Positions 30,606 to 39,845 of a stretch of 44,923 nucleotides of DNA are shown here, one piece after another. Below the pieces are notes generated by a model. That model worked only from the letters and a program-made list of their open reading frames with translations. It searched no databases and had not been told where the DNA came from. The DNA is from Candidatus Bipolaricaulota bacterium. Its GTDB lineage: Bacteria > Bipolaricaulota > Bipolaricaulia > Bipolaricaulales > Bipolaricaulaceae. Numbering within the stretch: position 1 is the first letter of the stretch; each line of letters begins with the position of its first letter. The stretch spans positions 1 to 44,923 of the forward strand of contig CALKCH010000029.1 of the NCBI GenBank assembly GCA_938083225.1, given 5' to 3'. A program made the position numbers and the translations under genes.

Positions 30606-32377
30606 GCGAAAAAGAAAAAGTGGTGGGCATTGATCTAGGCACCACGAACTCTTGCATTGCCCTCGTGCGGGGAGGTCGGCCAGAAGTGCTCCTCAACGCC
30701 GAGGGCGAGCGCATTACCCCATCCGCCGTGGCCTTCACAGACAACGGGGAGATCCTGGTGGGGCAGCTGGCCAAACGCCAGGCCATCCTCAACCCCAACC
30801 GCACCGTCCTCTCTGTAAAAAGGAGAATGGGCACGGACTGGCGGTTTCGGGTGGAGACGGGGGGTCAGAGCAAAGAGTTCACGCCTGAACAGATCTCCGC
30901 TTTTATCCTGCAAAAGCTCAAGCGCGACGCCGAGGAGCTCTTGGGCACGAAGGTCCAAAAAGCGGTCATCACCTGTCCTGCCTACTTCAATAACCTCCAG
31001 CGCCAGGCCACTAAAGACGCTGGCGTCATTGCCGGGTTCGAGGTCCTGCGCATCATCAACGAGCCCACGGCGGCCGCCTTGGCCTACGGTTTGGACAGGG
31101 AAGGCGAGCAGAAGATCCTCGTGTACGACCTGGGCGGAGGGACGTTCGACGTGTCCATCCTGGACATCGGAGAGGGTGTGTTCGAGGTCATCGCTACGGA
31201 CGGGGACACGCAACTCGGCGGCGACGACTTCGATCGCCGCATCATGGACTGGCTCATCGAGGAGTTCAAAAAGGAAACAGGCATCGATCTTCGCGGCGAC
31301 CCCCAGGCCATGCAGAGGCTGCGGGATGCTGCCGAGCAAGCCAAAAAGGAGCTCTCCACGCGCTTGGAGACCCGCATCTCCCTCCCGTACATTACCGCAG
31401 ACGCGCGGGGTCCCAAACACCTGGAACGCACCCTCACCCGGGCCCAGTTCCTGTCCCTGATCGACGACCTGCTCCAGCGCACGATGCGCATCGTGGACCA
31501 AGCCTTGACCGCGGCCAAGCTCAAGCCCCAGGACATCGACCAAGTCGTGCTCGTGGGCGGTTCCACGCGCATCCCCCGCGTCCAGGAACTGGTGGCCGAG
31601 AAATTCGGGCGCGCCAAGATCAACAAGGACATCAACCCCGACGAGGTGGTGGCCGTGGGAGCGGCCATCCAGGCCGCCATCCTCGCCGGCGAGATGAAAG
31701 AGATCGTCCTCCTCGACGTGACCCCCCTTACCCTCTCCATTGAGACCCTGGGCGGTGTGGCTACGCCCATCATCGAGCGCAACACCACCATCCCCGTGGA
31801 ACGCACCAAAACTTTCACCACGGCTGAGGATTTCCAAACCTCTGTGGAGATCCACGTCGTCCAGGGCGAACGTAAAATGGCCGCGGACAACAAATCCTTG
31901 GGAAGATTCGTCCTCTCCGGAATTCCGCCTGCGCCGCGGGGGGTCCCGCAAATTGACGTGACCTTCAAGATCGACGCGGATGGCATCCTTCATGTCACCG
32001 CCAAGGATCGGGCCACGGGCAAATCCGCTTCCATCACCATCAAGGACACATCCCGCCTTTCTCCCGAGGAGATCGAACGCATGCGCAAAGAGGCGGAGCA
32101 ATACGCCGAGGAGGACCGCCGAAGGCTTGAGCTTGCCGAGACCAAAAACCAAGCGGATAACCTCATCTACGCGGTGGAGAAGTCCCTGGGGGAGCTGGGA
32201 GACAAGGTGGCCCCGGAGAAACGTCGCAGGATCGAAGAGGCCATAAAGGATTTGCGGGAGAAAATGGGCGGGGACAGTGCCGGCGCGATTCGTGCGGCCA
32301 TGGAAGACCTGAAAAAGATCGCTGGCGAGGTGGCTGCTGAACTCTATCGGCAAACCGGGGAAAGCGTCTCCAGGTGA
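30602..32377 (+). CDS. dnaK: Chaperone DnaK (Hsp70)
   Basis: A 591-residue Hsp70. The ATPase domain begins [19 protein letters not shown] and includes [28 protein letters not shown] and [14 protein letters not shown]. The linker [17 protein letters not shown] precedes the substrate-binding domain ([22 protein letters not shown]). The C terminus stops at [14 protein letters not shown], so it lacks the longer acidic tail and EEVD-like end seen in E. coli DnaK (638 residues). The N-terminal ATPase also lacks the roughly 25-residue insert of Gram-negative proteobacterial forms ([25 protein letters not shown] then directly TDWRF), a pattern seen in Gram-positive and deep-branching bacteria. Starts with ATGA overlap on grpE. 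Confidence 0.98.
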   Translation: MSEKEKVVGIDLGTTNSCIALVRGGRPEVLLNAEGERITPSAVAFTDNGEILVGQLAKRQAILNPNRTVLSVKRRMGTDWRFRVETGGQSKEFTPEQISAFILQKLKRDAEELLGTKVQKAVITCPAYFNNLQRQATKDAGVIAGFEVLRIINEPTAAALAYGLDREGEQKILVYDLGGGTFDVSILDIGEGVFEVIATDGDTQLGGDDFDRRIMDWLIEEFKKETGIDLRGDPQAMQRLRDAAEQAKKELSTRLETRISLPYITADARGPKHLERTLTRAQFLSLIDDLLQRTMRIVDQALTAAKLKPQDIDQVVLVGGSTRIPRVQELVAEKFGRAKINKDINPDEVVAVGAAIQAAILAGEMKEIVLLDVTPLTLSIETLGGVATPIIERNTTIPVERTKTFTTAEDFQTSVEIHVVQGERKMAADNKSLGRFVLSGIPPAPRGVPQIDVTFKIDADGILHVTAKDRATGKSASITIKDTSRLSPEEIERMRKEAEQYAEEDRRRLELAETKNQADNLIYAVEKSLGELGDKVAPEKRRRIEEAIKDLREKMGGDSAGAIRAAMEDLKKIAGEVAAELYRQTGESVSR

Positions 32378-33498
32378 GGACTGTGTCTGAGGACTATTAC
32401 GAGATCCTCGGCGTGCCCCGCACTGCGAGCCAGGAAGAGATCAAACGAGCGTTTCGCCGCCTAGCTAAGCAGTACCACCCCGATGTGTACAAGGGAGACA
32501 AGAAGGAAGCGGAACGGAAGTTCCGCAAGATCGCCGAGGCTTACGAAGTCCTTTCGGACCCGGTCAAGCGTGCCCAATACGACCGGTTTGGGCATGTGGG
32601 CCCGGAGCAAACCGTGGACTTCGGGGCCGAGGGCTTCCAACGCACGCGGGAGGCCTTCGAGGAGTTCTTCGGACCCTCCGCGTTCGAGGAGATTTTCAAC
32701 CTCTTCTTTGGGGAAGGTCGGCGTGCCCGCCCGGTGAGCCGGGCCCGCCGCGGGGAAGACCTCGAGTACCGGGTGCGCATTACTCTGGAAGACGCGGCCT
32801 ATGGCACCACCCTGCGCGCCACCATCCCCCGCTACGAGCCCTGCCGGGCATGTGGCGGCACTGGTCTTGCTCCGGGCACAGGACTGCGCTCTTGTCCCAC
32901 CTGCCGCGGCTCCGGCCGCATCGAATATCGCCAGTTCTCGGTGTTCGGCACGTTCGTGAACGTGCGCACCTGCCCGGAGTGCGAGGGAGTGGGGGAGATC
33001 CCGGAGGCGCCCTGTCCCGTTTGCCGGGGCAGCGGACGAGTCCGGGAACGCTCGGAAATGGCCTTGGAGATCCCGGCTGGAGTGGAGGATGGGGCTCTCC
33101 TCGTTCTTCCCGGGCGAGGGAACGCGGGGTTGGCGGGCGGCCCTGCAGGCGATCTCCATGTGCTCGTGGAGATCCAGCCCCATCCTGTTTTCGCCCGCCA
33201 GGGCCCAGATCTTTGGGTGGAAGTCCCCGTGCACTACGGCACTCTCGTTTTGGGCGGAAGAATCCGAGTTCCCACGTTGGAGGGCGAGGAGGTGGTGGAG
33301 ATCCTGCCGGGGACGGAACCCCAAACCGTGTTGGTTCTGCGCGGCCGCGGCCTTCCCGGCCCTCGCGGCAAAGGAGACCTCAGGATAAGACTACGGGTGG
33401 TGATCCCCAAAAAGCTCGGTCTCAAAGAGCGGGCGTTGCTTTCGGCGTTCACCGAGAAGCTTCCGCCGCCGGACCCCCCTCGCCGCCCAGATGTTTAG
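32374..33498 (+). CDS. dnaJ: Chaperone DnaJ (type I Hsp40)
   Basis: A 374-residue type I J-protein. The J domain ([32 protein letters not shown]) has the HPD motif that stimulates DnaK. A short Gly/Phe-rich region follows, then four CxxCxGxG zinc repeats: [24 protein letters not shown] and CPVCRGSG, all intact. The C-terminal domains end with [17 protein letters not shown]. The GTG at 32374 overlaps the dnaK stop by 4 nt; a GTG three codons later (32383) is an alternative and gives the more usual [10 protein letters not shown] start. It is the last gene of the operon; a hairpin follows at 33499. Confidence 0.97.
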   Translation: MRTVSEDYYEILGVPRTASQEEIKRAFRRLAKQYHPDVYKGDKKEAERKFRKIAEAYEVLSDPVKRAQYDRFGHVGPEQTVDFGAEGFQRTREAFEEFFGPSAFEEIFNLFFGEGRRARPVSRARRGEDLEYRVRITLEDAAYGTTLRATIPRYEPCRACGGTGLAPGTGLRSCPTCRGSGRIEYRQFSVFGTFVNVRTCPECEGVGEIPEAPCPVCRGSGRVRERSEMALEIPAGVEDGALLVLPGRGNAGLAGGPAGDLHVLVEIQPHPVFARQGPDLWVEVPVHYGTLVLGGRIRVPTLEGEEVVEILPGTEPQTVLVLRGRGLPGPRGKGDLRIRLRVVIPKKLGLKERALLSAFTEKLPPPDPPRRPDV

Positions 33499-33524
33499 CC
33501 TCCGAGTGCCAACTCAGACGGAGG
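33499..33524. terminator. Hairpin between convergent dnaJ and rdgB
   Basis: CCTCC+GAGT pairs with ACTC+GGAGG (9 bp, 4-nt loop GCCA, 4-nt bulge), directly after the dnaJ stop. No T run on either strand, so intrinsic termination is doubtful; it may end both converging mRNAs by another route. Confidence 0.45.
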
Positions 33525-33534
33525 AAACGGAGAA

Positions 33535-34140
33535 CTAGGTCAAAAGGTCGGGGTTTTGCCCAAGGACAAGGAGAAGGGGCCGGAGCCCTTCCAGAGCCTG
33601 GCGGCGGTGGGAAAGCGCATTCTTTTCGGCCGGAGATAATTGGGCAAGCGTTCTTTTCTCCCCTGCTGGGATGAAAATTGGGTCATACCCAAAGCCACCG
33701 GTCCCGCGCGGCTCGTACGCGATTTCTCCCGCCAAAATACCTTGACTGGTCCAGAAACGCCCGTCGGGAAGGGCCAACACAGCCACGGTGCGGAAGCGTG
33801 CCCGCCGGTTTTCCGTTCCCCGCAGAAGCGCCAGCAATTTCTGGTTATTGGCGGCGTAATCCTTCTCTTTCCCGGAAAATCGCGAGGAAAGAACGCCTGG
33901 CGCGCCGGCCAACGCCTCCACCTCTAACCCCGTGTCCTCCGATATCGCCGGGAGTCCCGCGCGCTTCGCATAAGCGAGGGCTTTGGTCACCGCGTTCTCT
34001 TCCAGGGTTTCCCCAGGCTCGGGAGGCTCGGGAAGACCAAGGTCGAGGGCGCTGACCCACACGATCCCGGGGATATCCCCCAGGATCTCCCGCATCTCCG
34101 CGAGTTTGGCGGGGTTACCGCTGCCGAGAAGGACCTTCAC
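33535..34140 (-). CDS. rdgB: XTP/dITP diphosphatase (Ham1/RdgB)
   Basis: A 201-residue house-cleaning pyrophosphatase that removes non-canonical purine triphosphates. The family opens [18 protein letters not shown], then [31 protein letters not shown] with the catalytic [17 protein letters not shown] and the [13 protein letters not shown] loop, ending [16 protein letters not shown]. All are intact. The GTG start overlaps the oppF stop (GTGA), making it the last gene of the secG-oppD-oppF-rdgB operon. Length is normal. Confidence 0.96.
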   Translation of the reverse strand: MKVLLGSGNPAKLAEMREILGDIPGIVWVSALDLGLPEPPEPGETLEENAVTKALAYAKRAGLPAISEDTGLEVEALAGAPGVLSSRFSGKEKDYAANNQKLLALLRGTENRRARFRTVAVLALPDGRFWTSQGILAGEIAYEPRGTGGFGYDPIFIPAGEKRTLAQLSPAEKNALSHRRQALEGLRPLLLVLGQNPDLLT

Positions 34141-35165
34141 GCCACCTTCACGCCCCGCAGGGTGAGCTGAGAGGCGAAGTGGCAGGCCACGTAGTGGCTG
34201 TCGCCCAAATTCGTAAGCTCCGGCGTCTGTTGGGAACAGATCTCCTGAGCATACGAGCAGCGGGGGTGGAATCGGCAGCCCTTGGGTGGGTTCACCGGGC
34301 TGGGCACATCGCCCTGGAGGATGATGCGCTCCGCCTGATAGTCCGGATCGGGCACAGGCACAGCGGAGAGGAGAGCCTCGGTGTAGGGATGCCGCGGCCG
34401 CAGGAACAGCTCCTCCGTCTCCGCCAGCTCCACGATCTTGCCCAAGTACATCACGGCCACCCGGTTAGAGATGTGTTTCACCACCGACAGGTCGTGGGCT
34501 ACGAAGAGATAGGTGAGGCCGAACTGATCCTGAAGGTCCTCGAGGAGGTTGAGGATCTGAGCTTGGATGGAGACGTCCAGGGCGGAAACGGGCTCGTCGC
34601 ACACGATGAGCTGTGGGTTGAGGGCCAAAGCTCTGGCGATCCCAATTCGTTGGCGCTGGCCGCCGGAAAATTCGTGAGGATAGCGACGCATGTGCTCGGG
34701 CTTGAGGCCAACCGCCTCCAAAAGCTCGGCCACCCGCTCATGCAAGGCTTTGCCTCGGGCCAAGTTGTGCACCACCAGAGGCTCGCCGATGATGTCGCCC
34801 ACGGTCATGCGGGGGTTCAGAGAGGAGTAGGGGTCCTGAAAAATGATTTGCATCTCTCGGCGCAGAAGCTTCATGGTCTTTTTGTCGGCGTGAACGACGT
34901 CCACTTCTTTGCCGAAATGCTTGGAACGAAACCAGACCTCGCCGGAGGTGGGCTCAATGAGGCGGAGGACGGAGCGGGCACACGTGGTCTTGCCACATCC
35001 GGACTCTCCCACGAGCCCCAACGTCTCACCTGTGGGGATGAAGAGGTCCACCTCGTCTACGGCTTTGACCCATCCCACAATGCGGCGGAACACGCCCCGT
35101 CGCACAGGGAAATACTTCTTCAGTCGGTTTACCCGGAGCAGAACTGTATCGGCCCTCTCGGTCAT
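34137..35165 (-). CDS. Oligopeptide/dipeptide ABC transporter ATP-binding protein, OppF type
   Basis: A 342-residue ATPase of a peptide importer. The typical OppF/DppF opening [25 protein letters not shown] is followed by Walker [40 protein letters not shown], signature [15 protein letters not shown] and Walker [13 protein letters not shown]. The C-terminal oligopeptide domain has [15 protein letters not shown], a cysteine set that binds a 4Fe-4S cluster in DppF-type proteins. It works with the OppD-type ATPase upstream. No permease or binding protein is in the window, so the rest of the importer is elsewhere. Confidence 0.95.
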   Translation of the reverse strand: MTERADTVLLRVNRLKKYFPVRRGVFRRIVGWVKAVDEVDLFIPTGETLGLVGESGCGKTTCARSVLRLIEPTSGEVWFRSKHFGKEVDVVHADKKTMKLLRREMQIIFQDPYSSLNPRMTVGDIIGEPLVVHNLARGKALHERVAELLEAVGLKPEHMRRYPHEFSGGQRQRIGIARALALNPQLIVCDEPVSALDVSIQAQILNLLEDLQDQFGLTYLFVAHDLSVVKHISNRVAVMYLGKIVELAETEELFLRPRHPYTEALLSAVPVPDPDYQAERIILQGDVPSPVNPPKGCRFHPRCSYAQEICSQQTPELTNLGDSHYVACHFASQLTLRGVKVA

Positions 35166-35175
35166 CTTTCACCCC

Positions 35176-36156
35176 TCATGCATAGAGCCAGCAGGCGGCC
35201 TCATGGTTCGCGGCCACTTCCCGCAGAGGCGGCATTTCCCGGGTGCAAACCTCCATCACGTGAGGGCAGCGGGGGTGGAAGGGGCAACCCGGCGGCGCAT
35301 CCAAGGGGTCAGGCACGACCCCCTTGATCGGGTCCAGCCGCTTCTTCTTTGTGGCCAGGGACGGAATGGAATTGAGCAACCCCTGAGTGTAGGGGTGCTT
35401 CGGCTCGTGGAACACAGGGCGCACGAGCGCGTGCTCCACCGCCTTGCCCAAGTACATCACCACGACCTCTTGGCACATCTCCGCCACCACGCCCAGGTTG
35501 TGGGTGATGAACATGATGGCCATCTTGAACCGTTGCTGGAGATCCCGCATGAGATCCAAAACCTGGGCCTGAATGGTCACGTCCAGGGCGGTGGTGGGCT
35601 CGTCTGCGATGAGCAAGGAAGGATTGCAGGACAACGCCATGGCGATCATGGCCCGCTGACGCATCCCGCCAGAGAGCTGATGCGGATACTCATCCACCCG
35701 CTGCTCAGGCTCGGGAATCCCCACCTGGCGAAGCATCTCGATGGCTTTTTTACGCGCCTCCTTTTTGGAGACCTTCTGGTGGAGCATGATCGCCTCCATG
35801 ATCTGATAGCCCACGGTGAACACGGGGTTCAGGGAGGTCATGGGCTCCTGAAAGATCATGGCGATCTCTTTCCCGCGGATGGAGCGATATTCCTTGCCCT
35901 TGGGGTGCAGAGTGGTGAGGTCCACGCTCCTTCCGTCGCGATGGAGAAGCACGTGACCGCCCGCGATTTTCCCGGGCGGCATGGGCACAAGCCCCATGAT
36001 GGACAAAGCGGTCACAGATTTGCCGCAGCCGGACTCGCCCACTACCCCCAGGGTCTGTTGCGGCTCGATGCGAAACGTCACGCCATCAACAGCCTTCACC
36101 ACCCCGTCTTCGGTGTAGAAATAGGTCCGCAGGTCCTGTACCTCTATGAGCGGCAC
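35176..36156 (-). CDS. Oligopeptide/dipeptide ABC transporter ATP-binding protein, OppD type
   Basis: A 326-residue ATPase, partner of the OppF-type protein. It begins [26 protein letters not shown] and has Walker [40 protein letters not shown], signature [15 protein letters not shown] and Walker [19 protein letters not shown]. The C terminus has [15 protein letters not shown], the cysteine set of OppD/DppD Fe-S proteins. The GTG start has AAGGAGGGA upstream, in the short gap after secG (9 nt). The OppF ATG lies 10 nt after its stop. Confidence 0.95.
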   Translation of the reverse strand: MPLIEVQDLRTYFYTEDGVVKAVDGVTFRIEPQQTLGVVGESGCGKSVTALSIMGLVPMPPGKIAGGHVLLHRDGRSVDLTTLHPKGKEYRSIRGKEIAMIFQEPMTSLNPVFTVGYQIMEAIMLHQKVSKKEARKKAIEMLRQVGIPEPEQRVDEYPHQLSGGMRQRAMIAMALSCNPSLLIADEPTTALDVTIQAQVLDLMRDLQQRFKMAIMFITHNLGVVAEMCQEVVVMYLGKAVEHALVRPVFHEPKHPYTQGLLNSIPSLATKKKRLDPIKGVVPDPLDAPPGCPFHPRCPHVMEVCTREMPPLREVAANHEAACWLYA

Positions 36157-36165
36157 GCTCCCTCC

Positions 36166-36396
36166 TTAAAGGAGAACGAGGAGAACACCTAACACGAAAA
36201 ACAACCCCCCGAGCACAGCGATCATGATCTTTTTCGGGTCCTTGCGCACATCCCGGCCGAACACCGTGGCGGACATCCCCGCGCCAAACGCTCCGCCCAG
36301 AGTGGCGTGCTCGGACATGTGCATGAGGACCAACGTCGTGAGGGCAAAACAATCCAAAAAGAACAAAGACAACAACACGTTGCGCAAGATGGCCAT
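36166..36396 (-). CDS. secG: Preprotein translocase subunit SecG
   Basis: A 76-residue inner-membrane protein with two hydrophobic helices (NVLLSLFFLDCFALTTLVLMH and IMIAVLGGLFFVLGVLLVLL). Between them is the SecG signature, here TLGGAFGAGMSATVFGRD, matching the family's GLGGAFGGG...LFG loop. It helps SecYEG translocation together with SecA. The ATG has AAGGAG 8 nt upstream. It is the first gene of the minus-strand operon and divergent from pyrG, with overlapping promoters in the 76-nt gap. The usual helix lengths and loop make the assignment good despite the small size. Confidence 0.88.
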   Translation of the reverse strand: MAILRNVLLSLFFLDCFALTTLVLMHMSEHATLGGAFGAGMSATVFGRDVRKDPKKIMIAVLGGLFFVLGVLLVLL

Positions 36397-36423
36397 CTTA
36401 AACTCTCCTTATCCCAAAGTACG

Positions 36424-36453
36424 AGTATACAGGGATCGTGCGGTTTGGTGCAA
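36424..36453 (-). promoter_or_regulatory. secG operon promoter
   Basis: -10 TATACT (36429-36424) with a weak -35 TTGCAC (36453-36448) at 18 nt on the minus strand. Its -35 overlaps the pyrG -35 on the other strand. Confidence 0.45.
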
Positions 36454-36474
36454 GGCCCTGGGGATTCGTACAAT
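36445..36474 (+). promoter_or_regulatory. pyrG promoter, leaderless layout
   Basis: -35 TTGGTG (36445-36450), 18-nt spacer, -10 TACAAT (36469-36474). The -10 overlaps the first ATG at 36473; the expected start is near 36481-36482, at an in-frame TTG. Confidence 0.5.
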
Positions 36475-38071
36475 GGAGCCGTTGGCCAAGTACGTCTTTG
36501 TTACGGGCGGAGTGGTTTCGGGCCTGGGTAAGGGTGTGGTGACAGCCTCGCTGGGCTGTCTTCTTCGGGCCCGCGGAGTGCGCGTCACCCTCCAGAAGAT
36601 CGATCCCTACCTGAACGTCGACGCAGGCACCATCAATCCCTACGAACACGGAGAGGTCTTCGTCACCAAGGACGGTCTAGAGACCGACCTGGACATTGGG
36701 CATTACGAGCGCTTTTTGGATCAAGACCTCGGCCGCGCCAATTACCTTACCACCGGCCAGGTGTATTGGTCCGTGGTCCAGAAAGAGCGGCGCGGGGACT
36801 ACCTCGGCCGCACCGTCCAGGTGATCCCCCACGTGACCGAGGAGATCAAAACCCGGATTCGTGGGGCGCTCGAGGCCACGGGAAGCGAGGTGGTCGTGGT
36901 GGAAGTGGGCGGGACAGTGGGGGACATCGAGGGCTTGCCCTATCTTGAGACCATCCGGCAGATGCGCGATGAGCTGCCACACCACGACGTGGCCGTGATC
37001 CATTTGGCTTACGTGCCCATCCTCTCCACCACGGGAGAGCTTAAGACCAAGCCCACCCAGCATTCCGTCAAGGAACTGCGGGCAGCTGGCATTCAACCGG
37101 ATTTCATCGTGGCCCGCTGTCCTATTCCCCTGCCTCCTCCGCTCCGGCGAAAAATTGCCCTGTTCTGCGATGTTCCCGCAGACCACGTGATCGAGGATCG
37201 CGATCTTCCCACCATTTACGAGGTCCCCCTTTGTTTAGCGGAAGAGGGGTTGGACCTAAAGCTTTTGCGTCGGCTGGATTTGGCCCCTAAAGAGAGCGAT
37301 CTTCGTGCCTGGACAGAGTTTGTACAACGCCTGAAAAATCCAAAAAGAACCGTGCGTATCGGCATCGTGGGCAAATATGTTGAGCTTCACGATGCGTATT
37401 TGTCCATCGTGGAGGCCCTGCGCCACGCGGGAGCATCTCTGGGCGCAGAGGTGGAGGTGCAGTGGATTCCCGCTCAACAGGTGGAAGAGGAGGAGGGAGT
37501 TCTAGAAGGAGTGGACGGTCTCCTTGTTCCTGGTGGATTTGGGGAACGAGGAATAGAGGGAAAGATTCGGGCTGCGGATTATGCGCGCCGGAAGAAAGTC
37601 CCGTTCCTGGGGATCTGCTTGGGCATGCAGGTAGCAGCCATTGCCTTTGCCCGCACCGTTTTGGGCCGAAAACACGCGAACTCCACAGAATTTGACCCCC
37701 ACACCCCTGATCCGGTGATCGACCTCCTCCCCGAACAAGCCCATGTGCAGGAGAAGGGCGGCACGATGCGGCTGGGCGAATACCCAGCGGATGTCCTTGC
37801 GGGCACCCAGACACACGCGGCTTACAATGCCTCTCGCATCTACGAACGCCATCGCCATCGCTACGAATTCAACCCCCACTACCTAGAGCTTTTCTCCCGG
37901 GCTGGGTTTGTGGCCTCGGCCCTATCCCCGGATGGCCGGCTGGTGGAAGTTCTGGAACTACGCGATCATCCTTGGTACGTGACAGCTCAGTTCCACCCAG
38001 AATTTCGCTCCCGGCCGCTCAGGCCCCACCCTCTCTTCCTCGGTTTTTTGCGGGCATGCTTATCCTCCTGA
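36473..38071 (+). CDS. pyrG: CTP synthase
   Basis: A 532-residue enzyme that aminates UTP to CTP. The synthase domain begins KYVFVTGGVVSGLGKGVVTASLG with the ATP loop. The C-terminal class I glutamine amidotransferase domain has the nucleophile in FLGICLGMQVAAIAF and the His-Glu pair in AQFHPEFRSRPLRPHPLF. Length is normal. The ATG at 36473 would sit inside the apparent -10 box. Starting at the TTG at 36482 instead gives MAKYVFVTGG, matching most CTP synthases, and would be leaderless. I give the ATG here but consider the TTG at least as likely. Its 3' end overlaps the LptC-like gene by 16 nt. Confidence 0.97.
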   Translation: MEPLAKYVFVTGGVVSGLGKGVVTASLGCLLRARGVRVTLQKIDPYLNVDAGTINPYEHGEVFVTKDGLETDLDIGHYERFLDQDLGRANYLTTGQVYWSVVQKERRGDYLGRTVQVIPHVTEEIKTRIRGALEATGSEVVVVEVGGTVGDIEGLPYLETIRQMRDELPHHDVAVIHLAYVPILSTTGELKTKPTQHSVKELRAAGIQPDFIVARCPIPLPPPLRRKIALFCDVPADHVIEDRDLPTIYEVPLCLAEEGLDLKLLRRLDLAPKESDLRAWTEFVQRLKNPKRTVRIGIVGKYVELHDAYLSIVEALRHAGASLGAEVEVQWIPAQQVEEEEGVLEGVDGLLVPGGFGERGIEGKIRAADYARRKKVPFLGICLGMQVAAIAFARTVLGRKHANSTEFDPHTPDPVIDLLPEQAHVQEKGGTMRLGEYPADVLAGTQTHAAYNASRIYERHRHRYEFNPHYLELFSRAGFVASALSPDGRLVEVLELRDHPWYVTAQFHPEFRSRPLRPHPLFLGFLRACLSS

Positions 38072-38658
38072 TCCTCGTTTCCGCGGTAGCTTGGGCTCAA
38101 ACCGCTGTCCTCACGGCGCCCTGGCTTGTGGTCTATGATCCCGAAGGCCGGCCGCGCTGGGAAATTCGCCTGGAAAAGTTGGTGCGGACGAAAGAAGCCT
38201 GGACGGGAGAAAATGCAAGCGTCACCCTCTTCTTCCGAGGTGAACCTACTCTGCGCGTTCGGGCTCCCCGGATCTCCGCGGATTCTTTGGGCCTTCGCTG
38301 GACGCTCTCCGACGGGCTCAGCGGGGACGGCCAGGGATTCACCTTCACCGCTGGGGAAGCGTACTGGGATGGCCGCCTGATCCTGCGCGGTTTTTCTAGT
38401 CAGGGGAAAAACATGGAGCTGAAAGCGGAGGAAGCCCGCTGGGAACTGGCGGGAACCCTGGAACTTTTCTCCGCGGAGGTCCGGGTATCCGTCTGGACCC
38501 TGCGCTTTTCCTACGGAAAGTACGAGGAGCCTTTGCTCACCGCACAGGAGGTAGAAGCGGTGCACCAAGATCTCCTGGTGCAGGCCGAGTATTTCGAGTT
38601 CTACCTCGGGGAGAACCGCGCCAAATTCGTAGGAGCCAAAGTTGTCCGCCGTCCTTGA
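38056..38658 (+). CDS. Secreted LptC/LptA-like protein, probable lipopolysaccharide transport
   Basis: A 200-residue protein with an N-terminal hydrophobic signal or anchor (MLILLILVSAVAWAQT). The rest is beta-rich with repeated short strands (e.g. LRVRAPRISADSLGLRW, GFTFTAGEAYWDGRLILRG, ELKAEEARWELAG, AEYFEFYLGENRAKFVGAKVV), as in OstA/LptC beta-jellyrolls. The motif evidence alone is weak. Position supports the call: it overlaps pyrG upstream and lptB downstream by 17 nt, and LptC-LptA-LptB clusters are common in diderms. The ATG at 38056 is chosen because it starts the signal peptide. It could be another envelope protein. Confidence 0.55.
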   Translation: MLILLILVSAVAWAQTAVLTAPWLVVYDPEGRPRWEIRLEKLVRTKEAWTGENASVTLFFRGEPTLRVRAPRISADSLGLRWTLSDGLSGDGQGFTFTAGEAYWDGRLILRGFSSQGKNMELKAEEARWELAGTLELFSAEVRVSVWTLRFSYGKYEEPLLTAQEVEAVHQDLLVQAEYFEFYLGENRAKFVGAKVVRRP

Positions 38659-39358
38659 GGGCCGGGGCTTGGTAAAACGCTTCCGCCACATCCGCGCTGT
38701 GGATGGGCTGTCCGTGTCCTTTCGCACCGGGGAAGTGACCGGGCTTCTTGGGCCCAATGGCGCGGGAAAAACCACAACCCTCTACCTTTTGGCCGGTTTC
38801 CTCCGGCCCACGGCGGGAGAAATTTTTCTCTCCGGCCGACGGGTCACGCACCTTCCCTTCTACCGCCGGGCCCGTTTAGGCATCCATTACCTTCCCCAGG
38901 AACCCTCGGTGTTCCTGCGCACCACGGTCGCTGGGAACATCCATCTAGCTTTGAGCGGAATGGGGCTTTCCTGGAACTCGCGTGTGGCTGAAGTGCTTGG
39001 GGATTTGGGTCTCGCTGAGCTTCTCAAACGGCGGGTGACGGAACTCTCCGCTGGAGAGCGCCGCAAGGTGGAGGTGGCCAGGGCCCTCGTGACCCGTCCC
39101 ACTTTTCTCCTTCTGGACGAGCCTTTTTTGGGAGTGGACCCTCTCACCGTGGCCGAGCTGTCGGTTTTGGTGCGGCGACTCGCAGGAAATGGCATTGGTA
39201 TCGTGGTCTGTGACCACAACGTGCGCGACACCCTGCGCATCGTGGACCGCGCCCACCTCATCCAGGCCGGAAAAACCGTGGTGGAGGGAACACCCGAGGA
39301 GATTGTGGCTGATGCCAGGGCCCGCGCTGTCTACCTAGGAGAAAACTTCGCCTTGTAG
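38642..39358 (+). CDS. lptB: LptB-type lipopolysaccharide export ATP-binding protein
   Basis: A 238-residue ABC ATPase. Walker A is GPNGAGKTTTLYLLAGF, signature LSAGERRKVEVARAL, Walker B FLLLDEPFLGVDP and the switch is VVCDHNVRDTL. The LptB-type Q-loop IHYLPQEPSVFLRTTVAGNIHLAL and the DHNVRDTL segment separate it from branched-chain amino acid ATPases. It powers removal of LPS or a similar glycolipid from the inner membrane with LptFG, which are not in this window. The TTG start at 38642 overlaps the LptC-like stop. Its 3' end overlaps ogt (opposite strand) by 28 nt. Confidence 0.9.
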   Translation: MSAVLEGRGLVKRFRHIRAVDGLSVSFRTGEVTGLLGPNGAGKTTTLYLLAGFLRPTAGEIFLSGRRVTHLPFYRRARLGIHYLPQEPSVFLRTTVAGNIHLALSGMGLSWNSRVAEVLGDLGLAELLKRRVTELSAGERRKVEVARALVTRPTFLLLDEPFLGVDPLTVAELSVLVRRLAGNGIGIVVCDHNVRDTLRIVDRAHLIQAGKTVVEGTPEEIVADARARAVYLGENFAL

Positions 39359-39804
39359 CGCCGCTCCAGGGCCAAAAGCCGCTCCTTCCACGCCAGTCCT
39401 GGGCCGAATCCCCCGATATCACCTTTTCCCACCACGCGGTGACAAGGAACCAAGATGGGCAGAGGATTTTTGGCCATGGCCTGGCCCACAGCCCGGGCCG
39501 CTTGCGGCCCACCCGTCCGGCGGGCTAACTCCCCGTAGGTCACAGTTTCCCCGTATGGAACCGTCCGAAGCTCCGCCCACACCTGCCGAAAGAACGGAGG
39601 TCCCGTGAGCTTCACCGGCACCGTGAACGCTGCTCTTTCCCCTTGGAAATACTGGTCGAGTTCTTGCCTGAGCTCCTGGAGGAGGGGATGGGAAAAAAGG
39701 GTCTCCGCAGGCGGCTTTCCAGGGAAACAGAGGGCCACAAGACCCCGTTCTTCCCAAGCAGCGTAAAAAATTCCCCAGACCGTTGACACCTTTCCCCAGG
39801 GCAC
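39331..39804 (-). CDS. ogt: Methylated-DNA--protein-cysteine methyltransferase (Ogt/MGMT)
   Basis: A 157-residue suicide repair protein that removes alkyl groups from O6-alkylguanine. The acceptor site is ILVPCHRVVGKG near residue 118, with the upstream DNA-binding helix SVPYGETVTYGELA-like region (here TVPYGETVTYGELARRTGG) and RAVGQAMAKNP (arginine finger region). The C terminus is normal (LAWKERLLALERRY). GTG at 39804 gives the full length; a GTG at 39789 with GGGGAAAG upstream is an equally good start and gives MSTVWGIFYAAWEE. It converges on lptB (28-nt overlap) and diverges from the 439-residue gene. Confidence 0.95.
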   Translation of the reverse strand: MPWGKVSTVWGIFYAAWEERGLVALCFPGKPPAETLFSHPLLQELRQELDQYFQGERAAFTVPVKLTGPPFFRQVWAELRTVPYGETVTYGELARRTGGPQAARAVGQAMAKNPLPILVPCHRVVGKGDIGGFGPGLAWKERLLALERRYKAKFSPR

Positions 39805-39833
39805 AAGAGAGCATAAGCCTTGGCCCTTCCGGA

Positions 39834-39839
39834 TACAAT
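39834..39839 (+). promoter_or_regulatory. -10 box of the 439-residue gene, leaderless layout
   Basis: TACAAT, 6 nt before the GTG at 39846, in a context (TACAATGGGGCCGTG) almost the same as that of pyrG (TACAATGGAGCCGTTG). No clear -35 at 16-18 nt. Confidence 0.5.
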
Positions 39840-39845
39840 GGGGCC

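Noticed and set aside
30635-32353. 572-codon minus-strand frame opposite dnaK
   Set aside because: Antisense shadow of a highly conserved GC-rich gene. Long dnaK antisense frames are a known artefact of codon usage.
36166-36396. Hypothesis that the small protein is SecE
   Set aside because: SecE has a single conserved C-terminal helix with a W/R-rich amphipathic part; this one has two helices and the GGAFG loop, which fits SecG.
39783-39788. TTGACA on the plus strand as a -35 for the 439-residue gene
   Set aside because: It is 45 nt from the TACAAT -10, far from the 16-18 nt needed, and no other -10 lies at a suitable distance.
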